A stretch of 64,000 nt of DNA from Sphagnum magellanicum. Its lineage: Eukaryota; Streptophyta; Sphagnopsida; Sphagnales; Sphagnaceae. The position numbers and the translations under genes are program-made. The notes below the pieces were generated by a model that was not told where the DNA came from, did no database searches, and saw only the letters and a program-made list of their open reading frames with translations. Positions 21,440 to 33,540 of this stretch are shown piece after piece; position 1 is the first letter of the stretch, and every line of letters starts with the position of its first letter. Where the stretch lies: the NCBI GenBank assembly GCA_021904315.1, contig CM038925.1, positions 4,590,501 to 4,654,500 of the forward strand, read 5' to 3'.

Positions 21440-22075
21440 AATGGAGGAGCTGGAATCAACAGATTTTTCACAAGTTTCTGCTTTCAGCTCAATGGCAAGC
21501 ACTTAATACTATACATCCCAGGATGGAGTATGAATTGGCAACCAGTCTTAATCTTTGTGTAGTTTGGCTACATACTGCAGTCAAGAATAGAAATGTGATG
21601 AACCTGACCCAAAACTGCTCGTTTTTTGACAAATTTCTTTTCTTCAACAAACATGAATCTTGCGACAGAATACTCCCTTTTTTCAAAAAGAAATTCTCAC
21701 CCAACCCAAAAAAAAGGGAAAAAAAGCCACTGGCTAGAATATGCTGCACTCACAGCTAGTGGCTGGCCAGCAGGAAGAGTTTTTGCTCAATAGTCAATGA
21801 GGATTAGAAAATTGATAAGGATTATTTCTCTAAGGCAATAAAGCATTGGGGGTCTTTACCTTGAGGCAGATCTCTCACAATGGTCCTTCATTCTGCCTGC
21901 AGTTTACAATCTAGATTATTGTTGTATGTTATGTGCAAATTAGTGAGGAGCTGGTTGGGTGATTGGGTCAATTCTCAGATACTAATTCTGAGCAATCTGT
22001 AGCAATGTTTTTGAAAATCTCAGATTTATGCAATTGGATTTAAGTAATAATCTTGCAGATTTCCAGCAGGAGCCC
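21440..22075 (+). repeat. 3' flank of CVNH copy 2 with an insertion
   Basis: 21740-21790 (gtggctggccagcaggaag) and 21920-22060 (tgttatgtgcaaattagtgagg to aagtaataatcttgcag) match the copy-1 flank at 10650-10670 and 10860-11000. Between 21440 and 21740 is about 300 bp absent from copy 1, so it was inserted here or deleted there. The stretch 22080-22980 is intergenic, with a (CT)n microsatellite at 22542-22562; no coding exon is supported. Confidence 0.75.
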
Positions 22076-22979
22076 AGGGAGGGTGTGAAATGAAAAGACC
22101 CATGTCATGATGTGTGATGCAGCAGCTACAGAAGAGGCTCCAGCTTGTACAGTTCTTTTTTATCACCATTGAAGCTTGAGGTGGAAGATCATATGGCTGG
22201 GCAGCTATCATCAAATGTGACAGTTGAAACAATGTAGACTCAGCTTGGTAAATGTGAAGATTGAAGAAACAGTGCAGAGAGAGCTCATGTTTCTGAACAA
22301 CAGAAGACACTCAAGAGCAAAATTCTGCAACAAAAATGGATCATACCATTCTTGAAACCTCCTGCCTTGTGATCTGCACAAGTGAAGCAAGAGCTAGTGT
22401 GTAAAATTAGAATCAAATTAGCCTTTTGCATGATCAACTAATCCTCTTTTTCACCACCTTTAGATGAATTGGAAATAGGAACTTCCTCCTCTAGTGGTCC
22501 TGCCATTAAACTCCCGTGGAAATCAACACCAACTGTTTTGGTTTCTCTCTCTCTCTCTCTCTCAGAGAGTCCCCCAGCCATGATTTTCAACATGGAGCAG
22601 CAAAAGTAACACCAAGTTCTAGGTTAGTAGAACGAATTTATCATCAACACTTCACCTTTTAGCAGACATCAGCTTGAGCTAATCTGTATGTATAATAAAC
22701 TCTCATGAATGCAATCCCATCATATTGTATTTGGGTTTGTGATTTTTGGTTGAATGTCTGCTGCTCCCACCTGCTGCATCAGTGTTGCATTTTGATCATG
22801 ATATTTGAAATCGATTTGAAACATGCAGTGTGTGTGTGCAATATTGTGTGAGCAAGAGCAGCATCTGTGCCAGGGATACCCAGTTTCAGTTCCTTTCCAA
22901 CCAATTCCTCTGACCAGCTGAGGACATCATCAAGAATCGAGTACAGTTGCATTAGTGCCAATGCTTGAGGTTCATTACC

Positions 22980-23298
22980 CTTCTTGCTGCAAGACGTGTG
23001 GATCTATCTCTGTGTTGCATGCTTTGCTGCTAACTGGCTCACATCTTTCCATTAGGTTGCTGTGATCACAACCGCTTTCCATTATGTTTTTTCAACTAAC
23101 TGTGCTCACAATCATCTCACAGCTCTACCGGTCAAGCATTGACCAAGTGCAGTAGTAGCTGTGAGTCAAGGTGTGACTCATCATACAGTGACATCTATCC
23201 ACTTTTTCAGAAGAACATATGTTCCTAGAGCTCCTAACATGATTAGTTACATATTGTGACACACACTTGTAGCTCTCCAATGGAAAGTAACTATCCAT
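22980..23298 (+). repeat. Partial third copy of the CVNH upstream block
   Basis: ccattaggttgctgtgatcacaacc at about 23050 matches 19187-19215, and cctaacatgattagttacat at about 23235, followed by ctctccaatggaaag, matches 19081 and 8955. No CVNH exon follows; the pyrophosphatase 3' end lies 1.7 kb further on. It is a relic of a further duplication or of the right-hand end of the array. Confidence 0.7.
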
Positions 23299-23667
23299 CA
23301 GCATGAAACAAAGGCCTTATGTCAATGGCTTTCCATTAACAACACTGTGTGTCAGCATGAAACAAAGGCCCTATGTCAATGGCTTTCCATTAACAACACT
23401 GTATGTCAGCATGAAACAAAGGCCTATGTCAATGGCTTTCCATTAACAACACTGTGTCAGCATGGAACAAAGGCCCTATGTCAATGGCTTTCCATTAACA
23501 ACACTGTATCAGCATGAAACAAAGGCCCTATGTCAATGGCTTTCCATTAACAACACTGTATGTCAGCATGAAACAAAGGCCCTATGTCAATAGATTTCCA
23601 TTAACAACACTGTGTCAGCATGGAACAAAGGCCCTATGTCAATGGCTTTCCATTAACAACACTATGC
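23299..23667. repeat. Seven-unit minisatellite, 51-54 bp period
   Basis: Units start at 23299, 23353, 23407, 23458, 23510, 23564 and 23616, each beginning cagcatg(a/g)aacaaaggcc and containing ggctttccattaacaacac. The single ancestral unit can be seen in copy 2 near 19170. Units are nearly identical, so the expansion is recent. Open frames here are by-products. Confidence 0.95.
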
Positions 23668-24226
23668 GTTACCGTCATGAAAGCAGCATAATGGAAAGAG
23701 ACCTTAGTTACCCAGGCCTCAATACTCTCCCCAATCCCTCTATCTTTTGACTTCAAGACTGTTGTCTCTTATCTTCATGTATCATATGTTTAATTCTGTT
23801 TTATAAGCTTTTTTTTGGTTGTCTTTTTCTTCTCAAAACCAGTAAATATTATGGCAGAGAATAAATTCTGCAGCTGGATTACCATTCTGGCACTATATGA
23901 GCTGGAGTTGACATGGGATTTGCGGGTATGTAGTTCTCAGGATGCCTCCAAAACATTGGGTGCATAAAAAACAAAAATCGAAAAAAAAATGGCAAAAGTT
24001 ACCCAACCTACTAAATCTTTTACATAGAAATAGAAATAAAAAACTATTTTATCCACAGAAGAATTGATACCCAATGGATTATTAGAACCATATTGATGCA
24101 ATGCAGCAAGATGAAGAATAGCAATGCCAAGCTATCATGAAAGGGAGTAAGTAATGAGGGCTAAAAAAAACGATTTAAGGTGGCATTGTCTCCAGAGAAA
24201 CCACCCCAAAGCCAAGTTACTATAGC

Positions 24227-24312
24227 GTCTCCTACTACAAGTATTGCACTAGCTAAGCTTGTAATGACTGTCTCCTACTACAAGTATTGCACTAGCTAAG
24301 CTTGTAATGACT
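24227..24312. repeat. Perfect 43-bp tandem duplication
   Basis: Two identical 43-bp units beginning gtctcctactacaagtattg abut at 24227-24269 and 24270-24312. A perfect copy implies a young slippage or unequal-exchange event. The surrounding 23670-24600 is non-coding. Confidence 0.95.
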
Positions 24313-25006
24313 GTAGCTCCCCAAAAACTCATTTGCCTTAATTTCCCCTATGTCTTTTCTACGTTTTAACTTTTAAGGTTGATGATCTCAAACTTCTGCT
24401 TTCGCACCATAGTTGCCTGATGTTTGTTGACAGTCATGTGATGATGCAGTAGGCCTTCAAGTTTCTTCATAAACACATTCTTGCAGATTATCAGAGACAA
24501 AAAGTATGTAATATGAAGGGATCACATAAAATTGATGTCAGTCGTGTAATGATGCGATAGGATTATTAGCAGGTATAGACCTTCACATGGACTACAAGCC
24601 TTTAATCAACTCCGCAAAATAACTTCATTCTTGGCGCAGTCAGATTGCCTGCCTTCAAACTTGACTGGAACATGTACACATGACACCCATAACTCCAAAT
24701 GCACATTTTCTCTCCTTTTATTCTGATAACGAGGTGGACACTTTGTGCAATATCCAGTGGGGAACCAAAAAAAGCTTGAATATTCTTTGGCCCACTGGAC
24801 ATACAATCTGCTTTCAGCTTTAGCTTAAGGAAGTAGAAACTGCAACACATAAGACACATGAGGGGGCAGGGGCAGCAGAAGAAAAAACTTGTGAAAGATG
24901 AACCAATACCTGCTAAGTCTTGCAGGAACCCATCAAGTAGCTTGTAGGAATTAAAAGAAACACAAATGACTTGTATCAAACTCCCTCAAAAAGATTTGTT
25001 GTATTT

Positions 25007-28000
25007 TTACTGCCTCAACGTCTCCACAATGTAAGAGGCATAGACATCCCTGAAACAAGAAGGACAAGATCAGTAAATGAAACAATTCATATGCCACCTT
25101 GAAACGATGCGTAGTTTCAATGGAGCAAGAAGAGCGAGGAATAGTAATGGAGATCAGAAAGCACAACAAACTATCTGGGATTTCAGTCACGTAGTAATAA
25201 TCCTTCTTCCCTTCCAAGCTTCCCAGATTTCATCTCAATAACCCTTCCAAATGTCACAAGAATATGTATCCCAGCAGATCCACACCAAATACTTGACCAA
25301 CTCCAAATACATGTAGCAAGACAGGACAAATTTCTCTGCCTCATACCATTCCACTGCTGCTTCCCCCCATGGTCATCTCACAGGACTGTCATACTCATAT
25401 TGACTCACACCTCAATATTTGGAAGGAAAATGGCCAATTCAGACTCAGAGCTCCAACTTGGCATCTGGGACAGAAATAGCCATTTCCATCTTGTGCATCT
25501 CTTCAAGGTGTGCCTATTTAATGATGAAAATACAACTTGTCAATAGCACTAAGTAGGAGGAAGGAAAAATGCCACTTCAGTCTAAGAGCTCCCACCTCAA
25601 CATCTCCAGGGAAAATGGGGCTTTGCCATTTTAGGGATCTCTTCAAGTAATAATCGGCAACAGGAAGCATGACTTTGTCAAAAGCACTTATTACGGTACT
25701 ACAAACAGAAGTTCCCAATCTTCTTGCACAAATTGAACATAATACCATTTGCCAAGAGCTGGTGGAGTAGTTTGAATGCTTCCTAACAGGGCAAGACAAT
25801 CCCAAAGGTTTCCACCACAAACCAATGAGCTCAGTGACAATGCTATCACCCCCTCTTGCCATATATTCTTAAATTGCACAAAACAGGCAGACTGGTTGTA
25901 CCTTTTAGAAAATTAATCCAGTTCACCAAGGCTGTTCTGAATGGTAGGAACAGAACTTTCATCCGCATCCTTCCATTGCTTAGAGAACTGCTCACTGTTA
26001 GAGTTGGATGCACAGTCAAGGGACCATAGTGTGACTCAATAGTCTTCACAATTTCCTCCTTTGAGGAGGATACCATCCCTTGCTATACTTTAGAGCATCT
26101 ACTTCCTGGCCATTTGTCAGCTTGTATACATGCTGCACAGCCCTCTTTATAATAACCACAATTGTGGTTCAAGTTTAAATCTTGCTACTGTTTCTCATCA
26201 AACCATTTCCAAATTTACTAACCTCCTCCCTCAATTAAGAACATGTCCTCTAAAGATCCGTATCTCATCCCCTTTTGGAAAATTACTCATATTATCTTAC
26301 AGCATTAGAGATTCTGAAGTTGATTACATGAATCCACCATCTCACCACCCATCCACAGATCATATTTGCCTCCCAATAATCCTTTTAGCTACAGTTTTAT
26401 CTTGGGTTTAATATCTTCAAACCCTTTTTTGACCATTGCACAAAGCTCACTCCCATAAGCAAATAGACATGAGCAACATACAAGTCTTTCAGATTCCTCC
26501 TCCCCTGAATTTCTACCATATTCTGTACAAAATCTGTTCCCAAGGCTCGCAGACAAGTACCAGATCCACCAGTTTGCAAACTTAACAATCATAACAAGCA
26601 GTTTGCACATGTATTCAGAACTGCCCAGGTCTCTAACACAACACAACTATAAATGGACTTGGTCCCAAGCCTCACCTCAAATACTTCTGTGGGTTAGACA
26701 AGAGAGTCAAAGTGATCGTGATTGTTGCAATGGGCAATGCAGAACAAATATGGTCCTAGTAGCATCAAGTCAGTGGAAAAGGTTAATGACTTACATGGAG
26801 TGGTCAATGGCTTTAACAGCACTTTCAGCACCAAGAAAATCATCGACAGCAACCTCCTTGTTCTCATTCTTCTTGTCTGCATGAAGTGTAAAGGAGCCAG
26901 ACCTTGACAAAGTATGCAGATACATGTTTGGCAGTCATCTGCAATTTTCAAAAGTTTTCAGCATCAACTGTGCATATACAGGTTCTTTAATGCAGAGTCA
27001 ACTAACCATGACTGGAGCTTACACCAATCAAACAAAGGACAAAGCTTAGAGAAAGAGAAGACTTGAAAAGAGCATGTGCAAGGAATCATATGTACAGAGT
27101 AGCATTGTGCCATCCACAGACCGCTAATGTTGATGTTTCTATACAAGTATCCATGAGTGAAAAGTTTCAAACAGGGAACTAGGATACAGTCCTCAAAGAA
27201 TCGACGAATTTCTGCAAGTCGGTGAGGTGGAAGCTCCTTAATGTCCTTGTAATGGCGGTACTCAGGATCATCCGCACAAACAGCAATGATTTTGTCATCT
27301 TTTTCACCCTGTCAATCAGTCCAAAACCAAGAGACTGCATGTGAGCTCAACAATTATCCTCAATACTGAGCTATACTGAGGATCGTACAGAGAACTTCTG
27401 TTATCTCCAAGAGTTCAGTTTACAGGAAGTCTGGCAAATTGTGTCCGAAAGCTGGCCAAGAACAAAGATGGACAAGAAACAGCATTGACCCAAATAACCT
27501 CATTTCAAATAGAAAACATTTAACAAAAGATCCATGGAAGTCTATCAGCTCCTGACCTGATCAATCATAGGCATCAGTCCAATTGCTCTTGCACGAAGAA
27601 AACATCCAGGAAGAACTGGTTCCTGTTTTCATAAAAATCAGTGGTTGACAATGAATCAGTCCGGTAACAACAGATGGCAAGTAGTGAAGGCATGTCTATG
27701 AGACTACAGAGAAAATTAACAACAATATTTGATGGTAACCATTCTGTTAGTTCCAACAAAACTAAATTCTCCACGACAAGAATGAGTGTGGCCACAACTC
27801 CATGATGTCACTAACAAAGTGTCAGACCATCAACTTCATTACAAATAACAGTGACTAGCTGCAATGAGTCCCTGGTGTTCATCAACTGCTGACAGTGAGT
27901 GTACATATGCATACAGTGATCTGCCCAAAATTTCGGGCAAGCCATCACAGAAAGATCTGTATCCTGAGTTTCTATCACATTTCCAGAAGAAAAGGAAAGA

Positions 28001-29170
28001 CTTAGTCATGATGCTGGCTGGCAGTCGAGACAGCAAAGGCAGCCCACTAGTTCTTCCAATTTAATTTCTGATAGTCTCAAACAGTCAATGCACAGCTCTG
28101 AAGTTCAGCATATGTCCATCACAGTAAGGGAAAAATGACAAATAGAGTGGCAGGGCAATGTGTAACCTGCATGATGACAAGGACATCAAGGGGATCACTG
28201 TCCTCACATAGAGTTCGTGGAATGAAGCCATAGTTGTGTGGGTAGACAACTGAGGAGTATAAAACACGGTTGACCTGAAAATGCAAGCTCAATCATGTGA
28301 CTCCAACAAGTCAATAAACTCCAAGAGCAAATTTCACAAATGCAGATCAACAGAGAATTGGGCAGGAAAAACTCTAGATTAACAAATTACCTTAATAAGT
28401 CCACTCTTCTTGTCAAGTTCATACTTCACTTTGCTCCCCTTCCCAATCTCTATCACCTGACAGTGCAATGGCAAGATATGATTGTAAGATGCTGCATTAT
28501 GAGATCCTTCCACCCCACCACACTTTTTAGGACTGCAAATCATGTCAAACTATAACTCCTAAGTACATTGAAAACAAGAGTAAAAGATTTTGCAAAAAAA
28601 AGGATGTGCATTGAGTTCTAACACAGTTGAAAACTGCTGGTGCATCTGGTCCTGCACCACATGCAAACCAGAAAGCAGTTCAGTTGAGGATAGATATTGG
28701 CCACATATCTTAGTGTGAAAGATTTTTTTAAAAAGGACCTGCTCCATGTCCTCTGTGAGCAGATTGCAAAAGAGATAGGCAGGATGAGTCTATTACTCAT
28801 GAAAAAAACCTAAAACCTCCATACAACTCTTGCATCATCTTGCTCTAATTTTGCATAATTATACTACGTCTGCTGAACTGGAAAAGCATGTAAACCTTGC
28901 AAAATGTCCGCAATAGAGTAGGCCTACTATGGAAAATATAGCAGCTGCTGAATTAGGGAGTATTCTTACCAATCTCAAGATCATGCCATGGATGTGCTGC
29001 AACTGAGTGACGATCCATTTGTTGCAAGGTGCTCCCTGCAAAGTAGGTGGCTACTTTGTGGTGTCTTGTTCACTGTAGCTGTTTTGGCACAGACCCATCA
29101 GTAGTCATTAGAAGAGATTGGTCAGGTCACAATTCCCAGGGTGGTTCTATGTAGCACTTTCCATCTTCAT
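25007..29170 (-). CDS. PPA: Soluble inorganic pyrophosphatase (family I)
   Basis: Hydrolyses pyrophosphate to two phosphates in the cytosol, driving biosynthesis forward. Nine coding exons on the minus strand, all in phase: 29170-29158, 29035-28970, 28651-28623, 28456-28391, 28274-28167, 27622-27557, 27308-27188, 26876-26795, 25049-25007; total 197 residues against 212-216 in Arabidopsis PPA1/PPA4. Visible motifs: [52 protein letters not shown]; the signature SDPLDVLV with its metal-binding Asp residues; [52 protein letters not shown]; and the end [11 protein letters not shown]. All donors are GT and all acceptors AG. The first coding exon, with four codons and a GTGCTA donor, is the least certain; the ATG at 29018 inside the second exon is an alternative start. 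Introns hold unassigned frames. Confidence 0.93.
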
Positions 29171-30271
29171 AGCACAAGGAAATAGAGCAGCAGCTTCAAT
29201 TGAATCCTAGCAAAAGAAAAGCTTCCGCCTTTTCTTGGTAACTGAGACTCCAAAACCACCATTGATGATATGCCTATCTTCTTCGTCAACCATCACCTGT
29301 TCGTTTCCTTAATTACAAACAAATCTTGCAAGATTCTATATGCTATTTTTGCTGCACAATTGGATTCTTCCAGCATAATCTCACTTTGTGTGGCAAGACT
29401 GAAGCCTAGCTGAGTAAAGATGTTTTCTCTCCTCTCTCGGCATACATGACATTGCTAGGAAGAGTGTCCATTGGCGAAAATTACGACCGAGGGTTCACCG
29501 TGTTGCAACCAGAGCCGTTTGCTCTCTATACAACGACAGCACAATAATGTAGCCGAGAAGGATCCCGGGACGGTTCAATCAAATACCCCTTGTTCTCACA
29601 GTCGGAGCATAAAGATTAACTAAAAAACAAGCGAAGGAAGAGAAGATCAAATCCTCGGCAGGCGGGGGATCGAGAAGTGATCATAGAAACGAAGATTTGC
29701 GAAAGCAAGATCAGCTCGATCATCCGCGGAACGAGTCTATTACAATGGAAACAATAATGCGCCTCCTGTAGATTAGCAAATAACAAAACCTCGCCGTAGT
29801 GCAGCCAAAGTGGCTTATCGTTCTTGAGAGAGTTGAAAGAGAAATACAGAGAGACAGAGACAGAGAGATCCACAATCAAGAATCGTGAGTTTCTTCGCAG
29901 TCCAAAACATCCACACAAGGAGAGTTCAAATTGATTAGAAAAAACAATGCATTCTCCAACTTCCAAAGTAAAACACACATAACAGAACAGACACGAGTGC
30001 AGCAGAAGAAACCTCCGCATGGAATACAGCGATACAATAAAAAGCGCAGAAGAGAAGAGATTGACAAGACTAACAGAAGAAGAATTATTATTGTGGAGCA
30101 GCAGCCGATACGTAAAATTTTGAACTCCACAGGGGCAAGGAAAAAAAAAACAAAACAAAAACAAAAAACAAAAAGAGCATCGAAATTAGAAGCAAAAGCA
30201 GAAGAAAACGCGATAAATAAAATCGTACAAAAAGAAAACTGAGGAACAAAACAGATCGTTAAGATCCTTAC

Positions 30272-30480
30272 CTGATGAGGATGATGTTGGCGTCGCTGAG
30301 AAGACCGGCGGTAGTTGAGAAAACGCGAGAGAAAAGGGAAACAAAGGCGAGGAGGAGGAGGAGGAGGAGACGGGAGGGAAGTCCTTCGACACGCGCGCCC
30401 GAGCGTGACTGTGCGAGACGACCGCGCAGTCGACCGCGGTTACTTTCTCGTGGTCCAAACATGTGAAGATTATAAAGGGT
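30272..30480 (-). promoter_or_regulatory. PPA first (5' UTR) exon and promoter, CpG-rich
   Basis: A GC- and CpG-rich block with a canonical donor CAG/GTAAGG reading leftward at 30272 looks like the non-coding first exon; a TATA-like tttataat lies on the minus strand at 30476-30469. A second non-coding exon may be at 29206-29171, joining to the ATG. Transcription would start around 30440. The link to the PPA coding exons is inferred from position and splice signals. Confidence 0.5.
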
Positions 30481-30499
30481 GATTCTGCGGCATATTCAA

Positions 30500-33440
30500 C
30501 CATGGGTATATTCTATCTCATATTCCTCCTCTAAGATCCCACCACACAAAATATACTCTTTAGAATTCGACGTTCCAGATCCAGTCAAATTGGGGAGGGT
30601 GGGGGGGATTTTCTTTTTTCTTTTTTCTTTTTTTATTTCCCTGATTTGGGCTTTTTTTTTTTTTTTCGGGTTGGTTTAAAATAAAATAAAGGAATTTCTT
30701 TGCATGTATGTATACATACACGCACCAACAAATAAAAGAATTTTTATTTAAAATTCGCTAAAAATTGGCTGCAATTGCCTAAAATATGAAAGGGTGCTTG
30801 AAATATTAAACTTTTATATTTTTTAATATCGCCAATTTTTGTCTAAATATAATTGTGTATGATTGCCACTTGAGCAACAAATATGGGGCAAAACAAATTT
30901 AATTAATTAATTAAATTTAAATTTAAAAAATAAAAAAATCAGACTGACCCATCCCTTTTTTATATTTTTTTGAAAAGAGAGAAAAAAAAAACTTGGTGTT
31001 ATTTCAACATGAAAACATTAATTAATTAATTTATAATATTTATTTGGAGTTTAACTAGGAGGTACACCATACAATGTTTCCCTACCCAAATGCTGAATAA
31101 TTAAATAATAAAAATAAACTCGTTTATCATTTTTGTGGTTATTCTCCAACAACAGTTTTTTTTTAGGTGGTATATGTTTTTTTTTTCAAACAAATATTTT
31201 GTCGAATATTCTTTGTCAAAAAAATTGGCGAAAAACCAATAAAAAAAAGTGCCATGTTTCTACAAATTGTTCAAGCATGTAGGTAAGGTTCAAAAGAATT
31301 TCAATAAATTTTTACTTTTGTAGCTGGTCTATAGCCAAATATGGCTAAATCTCCTTATGGAGGAGGATCACAAATGTGGCAACATCACAAAATTGAAATA
31401 AATAAATAAAGAAATAAATAAAAACTCTCCAATGCAATTTGCTATTATCAATAACTTAAATAAATGTTGTGTGCAATTGTGTGTCCAAGTGGTCATTTGT
31501 TGGGGATAATTAATTTTGGCTAAAAACTTATAAAAGATGTAGTGTTATAATCTTTTTCATCTTTTTCTAGTTTTCAAATCACAATTTGTCTCTTTTGTCA
31601 AAATTTTTTTTTTTCAATATGTCATGAGTAATGTTTTGCTCAAATTTTGGTTTCGTGTGGAAAAAAAATCTTTTAAAAAAAATTAAAATTGAAATATTTT
31701 TCTAGTTAATGGGCATCGGGATATCACAACTTAAATTATGATATTAGAGGAACATACATGTTCATTGTTGTCCAAAAATGTGGTGGGGTTACAAATGCTT
31801 ACTTTAAACTTGGATTTTTCGAATCTATATACAAAACATGAAAAATGATTCTTATCAAGTAGGAGATAAAAAATTATAAGATTTATCATAATATAATATC
31901 ATCATGCACGGACCTTTTGTGAGCTTTAAAGCATGTACTTTCCACACAAAAAAAATTGATTTTTGTATTTATTGTCGTGTCATATTGTGATTGAATTATC
32001 TTCGTGGAATCAACTTAAGATGACATTTTGTTTCAAATCATGTCTAGTTTCAATAAATTTTTAACATTATTTTTTTATTTTTAATAATTAAAAATTTAAT
32101 TATGGAAAAAAATAATTGAATGTTTGGGTGGAAAAAAATTAACATTTCAATAATTATGAATCACAATTGAACACAAATAATGTTCCATGTAATCAAGTGG
32201 AAAACATTGTTTTGGAATGGAAAAAAAAATTTATGAATGTTTTGGGTGGTGAAAGAAAACATTCCATTGATCAAGCAAATATAAAAACAAGTGATGTTTT
32301 CATGTTAATTTTAGTTTTCCACACAACAACTTTGAAACTCTTCCAAACTACAAACACAACCTCATGTTTTATCATTACAACAAAGTTTACACCCATATAC
32401 ACAAAATGTAACTACTTGGAAGAGCTTTTAAATTTGTAATGTGTCCTTTCAGTTCATACTTGTGCTAATTAATCTTTGGGTTTTGAATTTAAGTTTCAAT
32501 AATTTTATTTTTTATCACTCACCCAAAAAAAAATATTCATAAAAGATTTAGTTGGCATAATATGAGGAGGCAAGAGGGTTTACACCTTAAGATTAGGGCT
32601 TAGCCAATTTGGTTCAAAGCCAATTTTACGGAGTACAATATATTTAGGGTTTATTAAATTTAGGACTTCCTTCTCTTAGGCTATAAGCCTCGAAATTGAG
32701 GCACAAAGTAAGGGGGATGTAGTAAAATTCATTACTTAACCCAATTTCCAAGAGATACCCACTCATGGCATTGTATTGCTATGACATGCATATGCATCAA
32801 TTTAGTTAGAAAGCTCTAAAAAGGCGATCAATTGGTAATGGGTGGCAGTAACAAGTCTTCAAGTAGAGTGGAATGGCGAGTTTGTCTTTTTACCTATAAA
32901 AGAATATTGGGTCTTTCTCAAGTTTTTCTCTTCTCAATAAATGAAAAATTGGGTCTTTCTCTTCAGCAGGCATCCTTCTCTTCTCATATACAAAGCTAAT
33001 ATACATACATAGCCCGTCAGCTTGTTTAAAGTTCCATAGCCAAATGCAAAGAGAGCACTATGATGTTTTTTTGGTGTCGCAGTTAATTGCTGCCTGGAGA
33101 GAGCGGGCGAGAAGGGTGTGCACTCTGGAATTAGGTGAGCCATGATTTGAGCAAGACTTTTTTTTGCATCAGTCTGGAATTAGGGTTTCCTCCGGCTGAG
33201 CAATGATCTGAGCAAGCTTTTGCTTCGTGGCCTTGACTCTTTTGTGGATCCGCTGCTCTCTGGAAGCATAGTTGATGATCGAGATAATGGACCCACCTGC
33301 AAACACAAGAAGAATAGCAGAAGAAAACTTATTCAGAATTCAACATGCACAAGACATGCTGAAAACTTGGTAATTTGCAGAGTGAGGTACAAGGCTTACT
33401 ATTATACAACTTCTCATGTGACACAATGTCTGATCCAAGT
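30500..33440. other. AT-rich intergenic DNA with poly-purine/pyrimidine runs
   Basis: No gene recognised. It holds a minus-oriented copy of the dispersed 90-bp repeat at 31308-31400 and long A/T runs. The segment 33180-33440 probably belongs to the ABIL 3' UTR or terminal region. A short frame at 32167-32439 is not supported by any similarity I can see. Confidence 0.5.
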
Positions 33441-33443
33441 ACA

Positions 33444-33526
33444 GTGATTAGTGATAGGATCTTCATAATTAGTATAAGCATTGAATGTGATTAGTGATAA
33501 GATCTTCATAATTAGTATAAGCACAG
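33444..33526. repeat. 43-bp tandem duplication, two near-perfect units
   Basis: Units at 33444 and 33487, each starting gtgattagtgata and containing tcttcataattagtataagc, lie just downstream of the ABIL stop codon, in its presumed 3' UTR. Confidence 0.85.
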
Positions 33527-33540
33527 CATGCTCGTAGCAT

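Noticed and set aside
22779..22961. 60-codon minus-strand frame (SILDDVLSWSEELVGKELKL)
   Set aside because: Some coding texture, but no splice-consistent neighbours or homologue known to me.
23514..23750. 78-codon frame with a repeated MKQRPYVNGFPLTTL-type block
   Set aside because: Produced by the 51-54-bp minisatellite.
25518..26411. Overlapping open frames inside the last intron of the pyrophosphatase gene
   Set aside because: No recognisable domain, frequent frame changes and no splice pattern; at most a decayed insertion.
29616..30164. 182-codon open frame on the minus strand, rich in Phe and Leu
   Set aside because: It lies in the 5' UTR intron of the pyrophosphatase gene, has no domain or signal-peptide logic, and overlaps open frames on the other strand caused by base composition.
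30275..30466. Arg-rich plus-strand frame over the pyrophosphatase promoter
   Set aside because: Antisense reading of a CpG- and GAG-rich first exon; no start context or homology.
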